Numbered from the stretch's first letter, positions 17,959 to 27,905 are shown. The stretch is 43,813 bases of DNA from Candidatus Methanofrustulum fimipullorum (GCA_012518265.1 JAAYST010000072.1:1-43813); one strand, 5' to 3'. The notes: generated from the sequence alone by a model not told the origin. Translations and numbers: made by a program.

Positions 17959-18593
17959 TTATGGCCGGCGGATTGGCTCAAAGATTGGGAATGGGAGAGA
18001 AATCGTGCATAAAAATCAACGGAAAATATTTGATAGCTTATGTAATTGAAGCTCTCGAAAATACGAAAGGAATAGAAAATATTTATATATCCGTAACAGA
18101 TGCAACGCCTCTTACAAAAGAACTTCTCGAATCCGAATTTAAAGAACGTGTAAAAGTAATAGTTGCAAAAGAAGGAAATTACGTACAAGACATGATATAT
18201 ACAATAAAAAAGACGGGAACAAAAGGACCCGTTATGGTTGCGATGTGCGATTTACCTTTGATTGAACCTGATTTGCTTGAAGATATAATGCTTGCTTACG
18301 ACTGTTGCATTGAGCCTGCTCTTTCAACGTATGTGCCGATTAAAATTTGTAAAGAAATCGGAATAAGACCGGATACGGTTTTCCATAAAAACGGAAAACT
18401 GATAATTCCTATAGGAATTAATATTTTGGACTCAAACGATATGGAAAATGAACAGCCAGATTTCAATTATATAATAGAAGACCATCGTGCCGCAATGAAT
18501 ATTAATACTCCGAAAGATTTGAATAATTGTGAAATTGTAATTTCACGCGGTAAAGACAAATCAGGTAAATATAACTTTGAAGGACTGGAGTAA
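17946..18593 (+). CDS. cobY: GTP:adenosylcobinamide-phosphate guanylyltransferase CobY
   Basis: Archaeal non-orthologous replacement of CobU that activates adenosylcobinamide phosphate with GTP, feeding CobS. 215 aa of nucleotidyltransferase fold: MDAVIMAGGLAQRLGMGEK (GTP-binding loop at the N-terminus), VMVAMCDLPLIEP (about 98-110, metal-binding Asp) and late NINTPKDL. The start ATG lies inside cobS after GGAGG (17935-17940). It ends the cobalamin cluster; the 3' end overlaps the small convergent ORF at 18561 by 33 bases. Confidence 0.92.
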   Translation: MDAVIMAGGLAQRLGMGEKSCIKINGKYLIAYVIEALENTKGIENIYISVTDATPLTKELLESEFKERVKVIVAKEGNYVQDMIYTIKKTGTKGPVMVAMCDLPLIEPDLLEDIMLAYDCCIEPALSTYVPIKICKEIGIRPDTVFHKNGKLIIPIGINILDSNDMENEQPDFNYIIEDHRAAMNINTPKDLNNCEIVISRGKDKSGKYNFEGLE

Positions 18594-18755
18594 TTGATCA
18601 TAATTTCCGTAAACAAAACTTTTTACATCTATATAACCGCCCATATCCAAAGCGAATAAAATAAATAAAATCAAAATTATAATTTTAGGGATTATAAAAA
18701 TAATAATATACAGAAGCTCAACTTCTGTTTCGTTTCCCTTTATTTTTATTTTCAT
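18561..18755 (-). CDS. small membrane protein (uncertain)
   Basis: 64 aa with one or two hydrophobic stretches (about residues 14-42), a polar lysine-rich start and a soluble end. It lies 35 bases downstream of the PFL gene on the same strand, so could be the last gene of that unit. Its tail overlaps cobY on the opposite strand by 33 bases, and the RBS is weak (GGGT). Family not recognised; it may not be a gene. Confidence 0.4.
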   Translation of the reverse strand: MKIKIKGNETEVELLYIIIFIIPKIIILILFILFALDMGGYIDVKSFVYGNYDQLLQSFKVIFT

Positions 18756-18790
18756 AATATTTACCCGGATATCAGCAATTAAATTATAAA

Positions 18791-20152
18791 TCAGTTTGTT
18801 AACGAATTGACGGGTGCCGGAATTCTTCCTCCTCTTTTTATGAATTCTTCCGACGAAAAAGAAGAAACGGACATAATCGGACCGCCTCCTAAGAGTCCGC
18901 CAAATTCTACCAAATCGCCCTGTTTTTTCCCTGGAACCGGAATTAAACGAGCGGCTGTGGTCTTGTTATTAATTACTCCTATAGCCATTTCATCGGCTAT
19001 GATTCCTGAAATTGTCGACGCGGGAGTGTCGCCCGGAACTGCTATCATGTCCAAACCGACTGAACAAACAGACGTCATCGCTTCGAGTTTTTCAATGGAA
19101 AGCGCACCGCATTCAACTGCTCTAATCATTCCGGCATCTTCGCTTACGGGAATAAACGCACCGCTTAAACCGCCAACGGAAGATGAAGCCATTAATCCGC
19201 CTTTTTTAACCGCATCGTTTAAAAGAGCAAGAGCGGCCGTAGTTCCGTGAGCTCCGCACTTTTCAAGACCCATTGCTTCCAAAATTTCGGCCACACTGTC
19301 TCCTACAGCAGGGGTCGGCGCCAAAGATATGTCAACTACTCCAAACTCTACACCGAGTCTTTTTGAAACTTCTCGAGCCGCCATTTCACCCATTCTTGTA
19401 ATTTTAAACGAAGTTTTTTTAATTTCTTCCGAGATTTCACCAAGCGTAGGATTAAAAAGACGTCTTAATGCCGAATTTACAACGCCCGGGCCGCTTACAC
19501 CTGCATTTATAACACATTCCGCTTCACCTACTCCGTGAAACGCACCGGCCATAAACGGATTGTCTTCCGGCGCATTTGCAAATATTACAAGTTTTGCGCA
19601 ACCGATTCCGTCTTTATTTTTTGTAAGCTCGGCAGTTTTCTTGATAATTTTACCCATTTCCGATACGGCATCCATATTGATTCCGGATTTTGTTCCCGCA
19701 ACGTTTACGGAAGAACAAACTTTTTCAGTAGAAGCAAGCGATTCCGGAATTGATGAAATGAAACGTTTGTCGCCGTTTGTAAGACCTTTTTGAACCAAAG
19801 CGCTGAAACCACCGATAAAGTCGACATTGATTTCTTTTGCCGCCTCGTCCATCGTTTTTGCAATTTCGACAAAGTCGGGATTTTTACACGATTCCGCAAC
19901 GATTGAAATTGGAGTTACTGAAATTCTTTTATTTATTATCGGAATTCCGTAAAAGTCTTGAACTTCATCGACTACGGGTACAAGTTTTTCCCCGTTTTTA
20001 ACAATTTTTTCAAAAATGTTTTCACAAAAAATTTCATTTTGCGGATTGGAACAATCTCTAAGGCTGATTCCCATAGTAATTGTACGTATGTCTAAATTTT
20101 CCATACGAACCATTTCTATCGTTTGCATTATTTCTTCAGAAGTAAGATACAT
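18791..20152 (-). CDS. PFL/UPF0210 (DUF711) family protein
   Basis: 453 aa, nearly end-to-end match in character to UPF0210: an N-terminal [12 protein letters not shown], Gly/Ala-rich middle ([26 protein letters not shown]), [36 protein letters not shown] and a C-terminal [14 protein letters not shown]. The family is structurally related to pyruvate formate-lyase-like proteins but lacks a proven reaction. It is almost always next to an ACT-domain UPF0237 gene, as here (21-base gap), which suggests amino-acid-responsive control of the pair. Cytoplasmic, no membrane segments. Confidence 0.93.
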   Translation of the reverse strand: MYLTSEEIMQTIEMVRMENLDIRTITMGISLRDCSNPQNEIFCENIFEKIVKNGEKLVPVVDEVQDFYGIPIINKRISVTPISIVAESCKNPDFVEIAKTMDEAAKEINVDFIGGFSALVQKGLTNGDKRFISSIPESLASTEKVCSSVNVAGTKSGINMDAVSEMGKIIKKTAELTKNKDGIGCAKLVIFANAPEDNPFMAGAFHGVGEAECVINAGVSGPGVVNSALRRLFNPTLGEISEEIKKTSFKITRMGEMAAREVSKRLGVEFGVVDISLAPTPAVGDSVAEILEAMGLEKCGAHGTTAALALLNDAVKKGGLMASSSVGGLSGAFIPVSEDAGMIRAVECGALSIEKLEAMTSVCSVGLDMIAVPGDTPASTISGIIADEMAIGVINNKTTAARLIPVPGKKQGDLVEFGGLLGGGPIMSVSSFSSEEFIKRGGRIPAPVNSLTN

Positions 20153-20173
20153 TGAAAAACATCCCGATTAAAA

Positions 20174-20452
20174 TCAAATTCTGTGCATATGTCTGAATAT
20201 ATCTTCATGCTGTACTCGTATTTCGACATTGTGAATTTTACCGATTTCCGCCATTGCATCTTGAAAATCGGACAACACAAAGCCGCTTGAAGGCACTTCA
20301 CCTATCATAAGCATCGTAAATATATCGCCCATCAAAGTTTGACGAATATCTATAATATTTACCTTAAATTCCGACATCTTCTGTGTAACGCCCGCAACAA
20401 TTCCTACCGCATCAACACCGATTACTGTAATTACAAAGCGATCTGTTTTCAT
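20174..20452 (-). CDS. ACT-domain protein UPF0237
   Basis: 92 aa consisting of a single ACT domain (FVITVIGVDAVGIVAGVTQKMSEF at the start, IRQTLMGDIFTMLMIGEV in the middle). Probably a small-molecule-sensing partner of the PFL protein encoded immediately downstream; the gene pair is conserved across bacteria and archaea. The ligand is unknown. The upstream spacer to 20671 is about 220 bases, AT-rich and divergent with the FmdE-domain gene, so both promoters should lie there. Confidence 0.92.
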   Translation of the reverse strand: MKTDRFVITVIGVDAVGIVAGVTQKMSEFKVNIIDIRQTLMGDIFTMLMIGEVPSSGFVLSDFQDAMAEIGKIHNVEIRVQHEDIFRHMHRI

Positions 20453-20671
20453 AAAAACGACTCTATTAATTAAATTAAATAAAAAAATAAATATAAAAAA
20501 TTAAATAAAAAATTGAATAAACGGAACATTAAAAAGGCGCGGATATATTTAAAATCATGTGTTAAATATTGTAATCACGGATATTAATACAAAAATTAAA
20601 ATAAGTGTTAAATATTATAGTACACGTTGTAACTGTTATTAAATTCACGAAAAAGAAAACAAAAAACAGGT

Positions 20672-21157
20672 GTGGTTACTATTAAATGGCATAAAGATTG
20701 TAAATACATGGGATTAGATTATGAATACACTTTGAAAGATTTGGCCAGATTTCATGGACATTTGGGGCCTTATATTGTTTTAGGATATAAAATGGGCAGA
20801 TTCATATTTGAAAATGTTTGCAAAAACCCTTTTGCTGTTAAAGCTTTAGTATTTTGCAGCGGACAAACACCGAAATCCTGTCTGGCTGACGGAATTCAAT
20901 TGGGAAGTGGATGTACTTTCGGAAAAAGAAATATTGAAATTGAAATATCTGACGACGTTTATGCCGAATTTACGGTTTCCGATAAAGTATACAGATTAAA
21001 ACCTTACCCACTCAAAGAAATAGACAAAGAAAACAAAGATTACGAACTTGAAATTGAAAAAATGTCTGAAGAAATCTATTATATGGAAAATTCGGAACTG
21101 TTCTCTTGTGAAATTGTTGAAAACCGGAAAAAAAGAATTAAAAGAGAATGTATTTAA
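20672..21157 (+). CDS. FmdE-domain protein
   Basis: 161 aa with the FmdE domain: DLARFHGHLGPYIVLGYKMG (about 23-42) and CSGQTPKSCLADGIQLGSGCTFGK-type Cys/His residues (about 70-92) that bind metal in related structures. The domain is named after a gene near formylmethanofuran dehydrogenase, but it is not a catalytic subunit and its role is unproven. The GTG at 20672 follows CAGG directly; ATG 20708 (MGLDYEY) is an alternative start that still covers the domain. Charged C-terminal helix. No other fmd/fwd gene is nearby. Confidence 0.85.
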   Translation: MVTIKWHKDCKYMGLDYEYTLKDLARFHGHLGPYIVLGYKMGRFIFENVCKNPFAVKALVFCSGQTPKSCLADGIQLGSGCTFGKRNIEIEISDDVYAEFTVSDKVYRLKPYPLKEIDKENKDYELEIEKMSEEIYYMENSELFSCEIVENRKKRIKRECI

Positions 21158-21224
21158 ATTATAAATCTGTATAATGTGTAAAAAACAAAAAAACAAAAAA
21201 ACAAAAGATTAAAGGTGTGATAGA

Positions 21225-21869
21225 TTGAAATTTATAAATAAAAAAATGGCTCTCGCCATTTTTTCGGTTTCGGTTTTGATATTGTCCGTGATATGTTTAT
21301 CCGGGTGTATAGGAAACGGGGAAAACGAAACAAACACGACAAATTCAACAAATGTAACAAATTCAACAAATCCAATAAATAATAAAAAACCCGGAGGAAC
21401 TCTTCCGACTGCGCTTCCGGTACATAAAAATACCGATCCGAAATATGTAGGATTCGCAACTGCCGATATGGTTAATCCTAAAATAAGCAATATGGAATTT
21501 GCTGCCGTAATGGAAACTGAATCTGAAAAAGATAACCCGGAAATGGGTATTAATTTGAAAGGATTTGAAGGAATTTATTTAGGAAACGGAAATCTGTATT
21601 TATATGCATATACGGCAAAAAGCTCGTACGAAGCGGATAAAGCAATAGAAAATATTATAAAAACGTTTGAAAATAAAACGGAAAAGTATATAAAAGAAAC
21701 AAAAATAAACGGTCATGATGCACTTGTTTCTGCTGAAAAGAAAATAGGTGTAGACGAAAGAGTTGAATACACTTATTATTGGGCAAAAGGAAATTTGGTA
21801 TTCATAGCCGTTGGAAACGGTGTGGACCAAAATAAAGTTGAGGAAGGAGCAAAAGCAATAAATATATAA
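21225..21869 (+). CDS. secreted lipoprotein with Asn/Thr-rich linker
   Basis: 214 aa. Lipoprotein signal: KFINKKMALAIF, a hydrophobic core and LSGC lipobox with the acceptor Cys near residue 28. Next is a Thr/Asn/Ser linker with many N-x-T/S sites (TNTTNSTNVTNSTN), likely N-glycosylated, and then a soluble domain of about 150 aa (AADM..., KGFEGIYLGNGNLYLYAYTAKSSYEADKAI). The domain is not recognised by me. The start is a TTG with AGGTG eight bases upstream; ATG 21246 would shorten the signal. It is separated from the alcohol dehydrogenase gene by 17 bases, so probably co-transcribed. Confidence 0.8.
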   Translation: MKFINKKMALAIFSVSVLILSVICLSGCIGNGENETNTTNSTNVTNSTNPINNKKPGGTLPTALPVHKNTDPKYVGFATADMVNPKISNMEFAAVMETESEKDNPEMGINLKGFEGIYLGNGNLYLYAYTAKSSYEADKAIENIIKTFENKTEKYIKETKINGHDALVSAEKKIGVDERVEYTYYWAKGNLVFIAVGNGVDQNKVEEGAKAINI

Positions 21870-21886
21870 TTCAGATAGTTGAAAAA

Positions 21887-23005
21887 ATGTATCAAAATAA
21901 AAGATTTTATATTCCGACAAAAATATATTTTGAAACAGGTATCACAGACAGGTTAAAAGATATATTAAAAGATGAAAATTTTAAAAGAGCTCTTTTAATT
22001 TGTGATTCATTCTTTGAAGAAAACGGAACGGCGGAAGAAATAAAGAATAAAAACGATGCTGTTTTAGATATATTTTCGGACTTTACGCCAAATCCTATGC
22101 TTTCCAAAGTTGAAAAAGCAAGCAAACTTTTAAAAGAGCTGGATGCGGATTGCGTAATAGCTTTAGGCGGCGGAAGCTGTTTGGATCTGGCAAAATTTGC
22201 AAGCGCATATAGATATGCCGACGGAAAAATCCAAGATTATTTTTTCGGAAAGAAAAAATTTGAAAAGCATATTCCGTTAATTGCAATTCCCACAACGGCC
22301 GGAACGGGATCGGAAGTCACGTGTGTTTCCGTTTGCAATGACGATATATCAGGAATAAAATCACCGCTAAACGATGAAAAATTTTATCCGTATATATCAA
22401 TAGTGGATCCTCGGCTTACGCTTAGCGTTCCTCCTTTTGTGACGGCAACAACGGGACTTGACGCAATGGCTCATGCACTTGAAGCATATTGGTGCTGCGC
22501 TCATAGAGACATTACCGATACTTTTGCCGTAGCTTCATTAAAATCGATTTTCGGAAGTCTGGAACAAGCATATTCGGACACAAAAAGGCAAAACATTGAA
22601 GCAAGAAGAGAAATGTCGAAAGGCTCTTTGTTTGCAGGTTTAGCATTTTCTCAAACAAAAACGGCAGCTGTTCATGCATGCAGTTATCCTCTCTCTTCAA
22701 ACTTTTATTTGTCACACGGAGAGGCATGCGCATTTACGCTTGATTTATTCCTGCTTGAAAATGCGAAATTCGATAAAAGAATTGAAACGCTTGCAAAGGA
22801 ACTGGGATTTGTAAATGTAGATGAAATGGCGTCGAAAATAAAATATTTCAAAAAGAAATTTAAACTAAAAACAACCCTTGCAGATCTGGGTTGTAAAGAC
22901 AGCAAAAAACTGGCAGAAGAATGTTTAGCTCACCCGCTATACAATAATAATCCCGTAAAACATTCCGTGGAAGAATTGGCAGCTCTGCTCGAAGAATTAA
23001 AATAA
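21887..23005 (+). CDS. iron-containing alcohol dehydrogenase family protein
   Basis: 372 aa group III (Fe-dependent) alcohol dehydrogenase. Nucleotide-binding GGGSCLDLAKFA (about 94-105), TTAGTGSEVT (about 138-147), and metal ligands from GLDAMAHALEAYW, VHACSYPL and LSHGEACAF. These match the Asp-His-His-His set of the family. NAD(P)H-dependent oxidation of an alcohol or reduction of an aldehyde is expected; the substrate cannot be read from sequence. Similar enzymes in methanogens may handle alcohols or aldehyde by-products. It lies directly after the lipoprotein gene. Confidence 0.9.
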   Translation: MYQNKRFYIPTKIYFETGITDRLKDILKDENFKRALLICDSFFEENGTAEEIKNKNDAVLDIFSDFTPNPMLSKVEKASKLLKELDADCVIALGGGSCLDLAKFASAYRYADGKIQDYFFGKKKFEKHIPLIAIPTTAGTGSEVTCVSVCNDDISGIKSPLNDEKFYPYISIVDPRLTLSVPPFVTATTGLDAMAHALEAYWCCAHRDITDTFAVASLKSIFGSLEQAYSDTKRQNIEARREMSKGSLFAGLAFSQTKTAAVHACSYPLSSNFYLSHGEACAFTLDLFLLENAKFDKRIETLAKELGFVNVDEMASKIKYFKKKFKLKTTLADLGCKDSKKLAEECLAHPLYNNNPVKHSVEELAALLEELK

Positions 23006-23030
23006 ATGAAAAAATGTAAAAGAATAAAAA

Positions 23031-23100
23031 ATAAAGAATTAAAAAAATAAAGAATTAAAAAAATAAAGAATTAAAAAAATAAAGAATAAAAAAATAAAGG
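23031..23100. repeat. 16-bp tandem repeat after the alcohol dehydrogenase gene
   Basis: ATAAAGAATT begins at 23031, 23047, 23063 and (shortened) 23079 at an exact 16-bp period, in the convergent spacer before carB. Confidence 0.75.
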
Positions 23101-23120
23101 AAAAATGTAAAAAAAAATAT

Positions 23121-23146
23121 GGAAAAAGTTAATTTTAACTTTTTCC
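23121..23146 (-). terminator. carB terminator overlapping its stop codon
   Basis: GGAAAAAGTTAA and TTAACTTTTTCC form a perfect 12-bp stem with two central bases; on the minus strand it is followed by ATATTTTTTTTTAC. The carB stop (23135-23137) is inside the stem, so the last codons GGA AAA AGT TAA double as one arm. Confidence 0.75.
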
Positions 23147-26100
23147 TATATATTCTTGTATTGATTTTATTGTCATTTCTTTTTCAATAGCAGATTCTAT
23201 TGCTATTGCGGCCGCTTTGGCGCCTTGCAATGTTGTAATATAGGGAACGCCGTTGTCGACTGCAGAGCGTCTGATTTTGGATCCGTCGTGGCGTGCTTTG
23301 GGTTTTAATGTCGGTGTATTTATAACGAGATGCACTTCGTTTTTACGTAATCTGTCAAGAATGCTTGGAGTTCCTTCGTGAATTTTATGAACAACGTTCA
23401 TTGAAACACCGTTGTTTTCCATAAATTCGGCCGTCCCGGTAGTTCCGATAAGTTTTAAACCGCATGCAGACATTCTGCGTGCAACGTCAAGCATTTCTTC
23501 TTTATCGGCATCCCTAATCGACATGAATACCGTTCCTTCGACAGGTAATTTATTTTCAGCGGCCATTTCCGCTTTATAATACGCCAAGCCGAAATCGTAA
23601 TCGATTCCCATAACTTCGCCTGTACTTTTCATTTCGGGGCTTAAAAGCGGGTCACCGCATGAGAGCTTATCGAAAGGCAAAAGTACTTCTTTTACCGCAA
23701 TGTGATCAATTTCAGGCTCTTTTTCAAAGTCGTAGCCCATTTCTTTTAAAGATTCGCCTGCCATGACACGTGCGGCAATTTTTGCAAGAGGAATTCCGGT
23801 TGCTTTTGAAACGAAAGGAACTGTTCTGCTTGAGCGCGGATTTGCTTCCAAAATATACACATCGCCGTTTTTTTCCGCCATCTGAATATTAATAATTCCT
23901 TTAACGTTAAGTGCAAGTGCAACGTCTTTAGTGTATTTTCGGACAGTGTTCAAAACGTCATCTGATAAATTTTGAGGAGGAATTACGCAAGCGGAATCGC
24001 CTGAGTGTACTCCCGCCTGTTCCACGTGTTCCATAATTGCGCCGATTAAAACAGTTTTTCCATCAGATACGGCATCAACATCAATTTCACGGGCACCATC
24101 CAAAAAGTCGTCGATTAAAATCGGATGGTCGGGAGATACGCGAACTGCCGCAATCATATATTGTTCCAGTTCGTCACGGTTTGAAACAATTTCCATCGCA
24201 CGGCCGCCCAAAACATATGAAGGACGAACGAGTACGGGATATCCGATTTTTTCCGCAACTTCCACCGCTTCCGCTTCCGATGTAGCGTAACCTGCATCCG
24301 GTTGCAAAATTCCGAGTTTGTTCATTAAAATGTTAAACTTCTCACGATCTTCCGCCAAATCCATATCTTCCGGAGTAGTTCCGAATATTTCGGTCGGAAG
24401 ATTACGGCGAGTGCATTCTTCTTTTAGCGGAATTGCCAAGTTTACGGAAGTTTGACCCCCAAATTGAACAAGGACACCGTCCGGTTTTTCGTGTTCGATT
24501 ACATTCATTACATCTTCAAGCGTAAGCGGTTCGAAAAACAGTTTGTCCGACGTATCAAAATCGGTCGAAACCGTTTCAGGATTGTTATTTATAATATGAG
24601 TTTCAATTCCGATTTCTTTTAAAGCCGTTACGGCATGAACAGTACAATAATCGAACTCAATCCCCTGACCGATACGAATAGGACCTGAGCCTAAAATTAA
24701 CACTTTTTTCTTTTTTTGCGCCGATTCCTTCGATTTAAATCCTAAATCGCATTCAGCGTTCGGCTTTTCGCCGTAAGTTGAATAGAAATAAGGCGTGTAA
24801 GAATATAAGTCACCGGAACATGAATCAACCGACATGTATTTCGGAACGATGCCCGATTTTCTTCTCATTTCGGCAATTTCAATTTCGGAACAATTTGAAA
24901 TACGTGAAATTTCAGCATCTGTAAATCCTAAAATCTTTGCATCTTTTAAAAGAGAATCTGTAAGTTTTTCGTTTTTGAGACGATTTTGCATATCTGTAAT
25001 ATTTTTAAACTTTTCAATAAAAAACGGTTTCATTCTCGTTAAATCGGCGATTTCGTTTACGGAAAATCCTGCTCTTAAAGCATGGAAAATTGTAAATAAA
25101 CGAAGATCGGTCGGAACTTTTAAAAGTCTTACAGTCTCTTCGTTTGAAAGCACAAATGAATCCCATAAAACGTCTATATCTAAAGAACGAACCGATTTTA
25201 AAACGGACTCCTCTACCGATTGACCGATTGCCATAACTTCGCCTGTACTTTTCATAGCTGTTGTCAATGTTCTGTCGGCCGATTTGAATTTATCGAAAGG
25301 CCAGCGCGGAATTTTTGAAACTATATACCTGATATCAGGCGTATACGAAGACGACCCCGGCTCTATCCCTTTAATCATTTCATCAAGAGTTTTTCCAATT
25401 GCTATTTTTGCCGTATAGCGCGCAATTGGAAATCCTGTTGCCTTTGATGCAAGAGCGGAAGAGCGTGAAACTCTCGGATTTACTTCAACGATTCTGTAAT
25501 CTCCGTCTTTGAACGCATATTGAATATTGCATCCGCCTTCAATATTTAAAGCACGAATAATTTTTACAGACGCTTCATGAAGCATTTTTTTATTTTCTTC
25601 CGAAAGCGTTAAAATCGGTGCGACAACCATTGATTCGCCCGTGTGAACCCCCATCGGATCGATATTTTCCATAGTACATATAACGATACAGGTATCGTTT
25701 TTGTCTCTCATTACTTCATATTCGATTTCCGACCAACCAAGAACACTTTCTTCAATTAAAACCTGGTGAATCCGACTTTTCTTCAATCCGTGGCTTGAAA
25801 TTTCCAAAAGTTCTTCGTACGTATGAGCAATTCCGCCGCCTGCGCCCCCTAAAGTATAAGCGGGTCGAACAATGAGAGGAAATCCGAATTCATCTACAGC
25901 TTTATTAAGCTCGTCAACGGAACTTATAGCAATACTTCTTGGTACTTTTTCGCCAATTTTAAGCATAAATTCTTTAAAAAGTTCTCTGTCTTCCGTATTT
26001 TTAATCGCCTCAACGGACGTTCCTATTATTCGAACATTATTTTTTTCAAGAATTCCCATATCGGCAAGTTCCGTCGTTAAATTTAAAGCGGTTTGCCCGC

Positions 26101-26371
26101 CCATTCCTGCAATAATACTGTCGGGCTTCTCCTTTTCAATGATTTTTTCAATCATACGGGCATTAAGCGGTTCTATGTATACGGCGTCAGCCATATCGGA
26201 ATCCGTCATTATTGTTGCCGGGTTTGAATTTACCAAAACTACTTCAATTCCCTCTTCTTTTAAAGACCTGCAAGCCTGACTTCCCGAAAAATCAAACTCG
26301 GCCGCCTGACCTATAGTTATCGGTCCCGAACCGATCAACAAAACTTTTTTAATCGAATTGTCTTTTGCCAT
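23135..26371 (-). CDS. carB: carbamoyl-phosphate synthase large subunit CarB
   Basis: 1078 aa, full length. Makes carbamoyl phosphate from bicarbonate, ammonia (from the glutaminase CarA) and two ATP, for pyrimidines and arginine. Two homologous ATP-grasp halves: the first starts KKVLLIGSGPITIGQAAEFDFSGSQA, the second at about residue 555 KKVLILGSGPIRIGQGIEFDY. Each carries the RPAYTLGGAGGG or RPSYVLGGRAM loop. A C-terminal MGS-like allosteric domain begins near residue 945. carA, normally adjacent, is not in the window; upstream is the gene-free 26372-27974 region. The start ATG at 26371 has a GCGGGG-type purine stretch upstream. Confidence 0.97.
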   Translation of the reverse strand: MAKDNSIKKVLLIGSGPITIGQAAEFDFSGSQACRSLKEEGIEVVLVNSNPATIMTDSDMADAVYIEPLNARMIEKIIEKEKPDSIIAGMGGQTALNLTTELADMGILEKNNVRIIGTSVEAIKNTEDRELFKEFMLKIGEKVPRSIAISSVDELNKAVDEFGFPLIVRPAYTLGGAGGGIAHTYEELLEISSHGLKKSRIHQVLIEESVLGWSEIEYEVMRDKNDTCIVICTMENIDPMGVHTGESMVVAPILTLSEENKKMLHEASVKIIRALNIEGGCNIQYAFKDGDYRIVEVNPRVSRSSALASKATGFPIARYTAKIAIGKTLDEMIKGIEPGSSSYTPDIRYIVSKIPRWPFDKFKSADRTLTTAMKSTGEVMAIGQSVEESVLKSVRSLDIDVLWDSFVLSNEETVRLLKVPTDLRLFTIFHALRAGFSVNEIADLTRMKPFFIEKFKNITDMQNRLKNEKLTDSLLKDAKILGFTDAEISRISNCSEIEIAEMRRKSGIVPKYMSVDSCSGDLYSYTPYFYSTYGEKPNAECDLGFKSKESAQKKKKVLILGSGPIRIGQGIEFDYCTVHAVTALKEIGIETHIINNNPETVSTDFDTSDKLFFEPLTLEDVMNVIEHEKPDGVLVQFGGQTSVNLAIPLKEECTRRNLPTEIFGTTPEDMDLAEDREKFNILMNKLGILQPDAGYATSEAEAVEVAEKIGYPVLVRPSYVLGGRAMEIVSNRDELEQYMIAAVRVSPDHPILIDDFLDGAREIDVDAVSDGKTVLIGAIMEHVEQAGVHSGDSACVIPPQNLSDDVLNTVRKYTKDVALALNVKGIINIQMAEKNGDVYILEANPRSSRTVPFVSKATGIPLAKIAARVMAGESLKEMGYDFEKEPEIDHIAVKEVLLPFDKLSCGDPLLSPEMKSTGEVMGIDYDFGLAYYKAEMAAENKLPVEGTVFMSIRDADKEEMLDVARRMSACGLKLIGTTGTAEFMENNGVSMNVVHKIHEGTPSILDRLRKNEVHLVINTPTLKPKARHDGSKIRRSAVDNGVPYITTLQGAKAAAIAIESAIEKEMTIKSIQEYIGKS

Positions 26372-26813
26372 ATTAAATAATACCCCGCTTTAAATAAAAT
26401 AAAATCTCCAATTATATGATTATATGATAATTACGATAAAGTATTTAAAATAATAAATTGTTCGGGGATTAATGTATAACAAATAATAAAAAGTTATTGC
26501 AAAAAAGACTATTGATAATATTGATAAAAAAGAAAATCATATTGATAAAAAAAAAAAATCGTATTGATAATAAAGAAAATCAAAATGAAAAAAAAACAAG
26601 TAGAATAAAAATAAAGAAAAAAACATGTAGAAAAAAGATAAAATAAAAAATAAAAAAGGAAACAGGAGAACAAATGAAAACTATAATAAATATTAGGATT
26701 ATAGCGAAAAATATAAGTACTAATAATGTATAATTGTAATAACTTTATAAGCGATAAATTACCAGATACTTAAAGTCTTTTTTAAAAAATAAAAAATATG
26801 AATGAAAAATAAG

Positions 26814-26849
26814 GGAAAAGGACATTTCGCCACAAAAAGTCCTTTTTCC
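26814..26849. other. imperfect hairpin
   Basis: GGAAAAGGAC pairs with GTCCTTTTTCC (one-base bulge) over a 15-base loop. On the minus strand a U-rich stretch follows, so it could be a terminator for antisense transcription or a structured RNA element. A related AAAAAGGAAATATGTCCTAC occurs at about 27256. Confidence 0.4.
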
Positions 26850-27040
26850 AATTCACACATTTTCCAATTCAATTTTTTCCGAGGTCTACAAACGAATCTT
26901 GTAAAAGATACATTTTGAGACAATCTATAAAATGCTATACTAGAATATATACTTATCGTTTGAAATATAGCAAATTATAGTAAAAAACTATCAAAATATA
27001 GCAGAATTTTCAACGAATTTAAAAAAAAAATAGCTTTTTT

Positions 27041-27185
27041 TAGCAAAAAAATAGATCTTGCTACAACTAAATACCGCGCAACACTAAAAAAGCGAATAAA
27101 AACAAAATAAAAAAAGAAGATCGGACCAAAAACAATAGCAGTAAAAGCATATATTAAAAAATAGCAAAAAGATAGATTTTGCTAT
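27041..27185. repeat. two TAGCA...TGCTA inverted elements
   Basis: TAGCAAAAAAATAGATCTTG then CTA (27041-27063) and ATAGCAAAA, seven bases, TTTTGCTAT (27161-27185) are two versions of one inverted-repeat element with a shared ATAGAT centre, about 120 bp apart. Single TAGCA or TGCTA words recur elsewhere in 26930-27910. Confidence 0.55.
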
Positions 27186-27330
27186 AAAATAATATTTAAA
27201 GAAATATTATAAGAAATATGTAATATTTCATCTTCAAATATGTGAGAATAAATTGAAAAAGGAAATATGTCCTACAAAAAGAAACTGTTTTACACAATTG
27301 CCGCAAAATAGCAGGCAACAAACTGCTAAC

Positions 27331-27410
27331 ATATAAGAATTTATAATAAGTTATAAGAATCTATGAAAAGCTATAAAAAAACTGTAAAAATCTATAGAAA
27401 TCTATAAAAA
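27331..27410. repeat. helically phased TATA-word array 1
   Basis: Eight successive decamers each hold (T/C)TATAA-like words followed by A-rich bases; from 27361 the C(T)ATA/CTATG/CTGTA words start at 27361, 27371, 27382, 27392 and 27402, i.e. every 10-11 bp. Confidence 0.65.
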
Positions 27411-27540
27411 AAAGCTGTACAAATAACATAAAAAAAGAGTTTAAAAATAAGAAATTACGTACATTTATCTGCTATAATCTGCTATCAACTCAGATATATT
27501 AGAAAGTAATTTATCCAAAAAATAGATACCAGTAGACAGT

Positions 27541-27620
27541 ATAGCACAATATAGAAAATGCTATTTGAAAATTTTTAAAAAAACAACATATAGAATGATA
27601 TAGAAAGGTATAGAAAACAT
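27541..27620. repeat. helically phased TATAG array 2
   Basis: TAG of the ATAGAAA/TATAG word starts at 27542, 27552, 27591, 27601 and 27611; steps are 10, 39, 10 and 10 bp, all near whole helical turns. Confidence 0.6.
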
Positions 27621-27794
27621 ATAAAAATAATATATCCGGAACTGAAATATTGAATATCTAGAAATAAAATATTGAATAAAAATATAGATATTATAGATGT
27701 GAAAAAAAAATAAAAGTATAAATACATGATTACACCTTATAAAAATACAGAACAGTAAGGAATCTTAGGGATCCGGAATATAAGACGAGATATT

Positions 27795-27905
27795 AATCTA
27801 TAGAAACATAGAAAATTTATAGAAAAAATATAGGAAATTATAGAAAAATAATAGAATGTGATAGAAAATTGATAGACAATTGATAGAATATCTATAGAAT
27901 ATGCT
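27795..27905. repeat. helically phased ATAGAAA array 3, upstream of the RHH gene
   Basis: Ten copies of an (A/T)TAG(A)AAA-like word. The TAG positions are 27801, 27809, 27820, 27831, 27841, 27852, 27862, 27873, 27884 and 27895, so nine steps of 8, 11, 11, 10, 11, 10, 11, 11 and 11 bp, close to the 10.5-bp turn of DNA. It ends 70 bp before the ATG of the RHH/coiled-coil protein. Arrays of this design are bound cooperatively by RHH proteins such as ParR, or make curved DNA. Confidence 0.75.

Noticed and set aside
18807-19793. Several long plus-strand ORFs opposite the PFL gene
   Set aside because: They mirror PFL codons and look like low-complexity Ser/Pro translations; no independent support.
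24037-24285. ORF antisense to carB
   Set aside because: Shadow of a full-length, well-conserved carB frame with no RBS or family resemblance.
26814-26849. Riboswitch in front of carB
   Set aside because: The hairpin is over 440 bases upstream of carB, has no recognisable aptamer pattern, and stands alone.
27795-27905. CRISPR-like or coding repeat
   Set aside because: Spacing is 10-11 bp, far too short for CRISPR, and stops occur in all frames.
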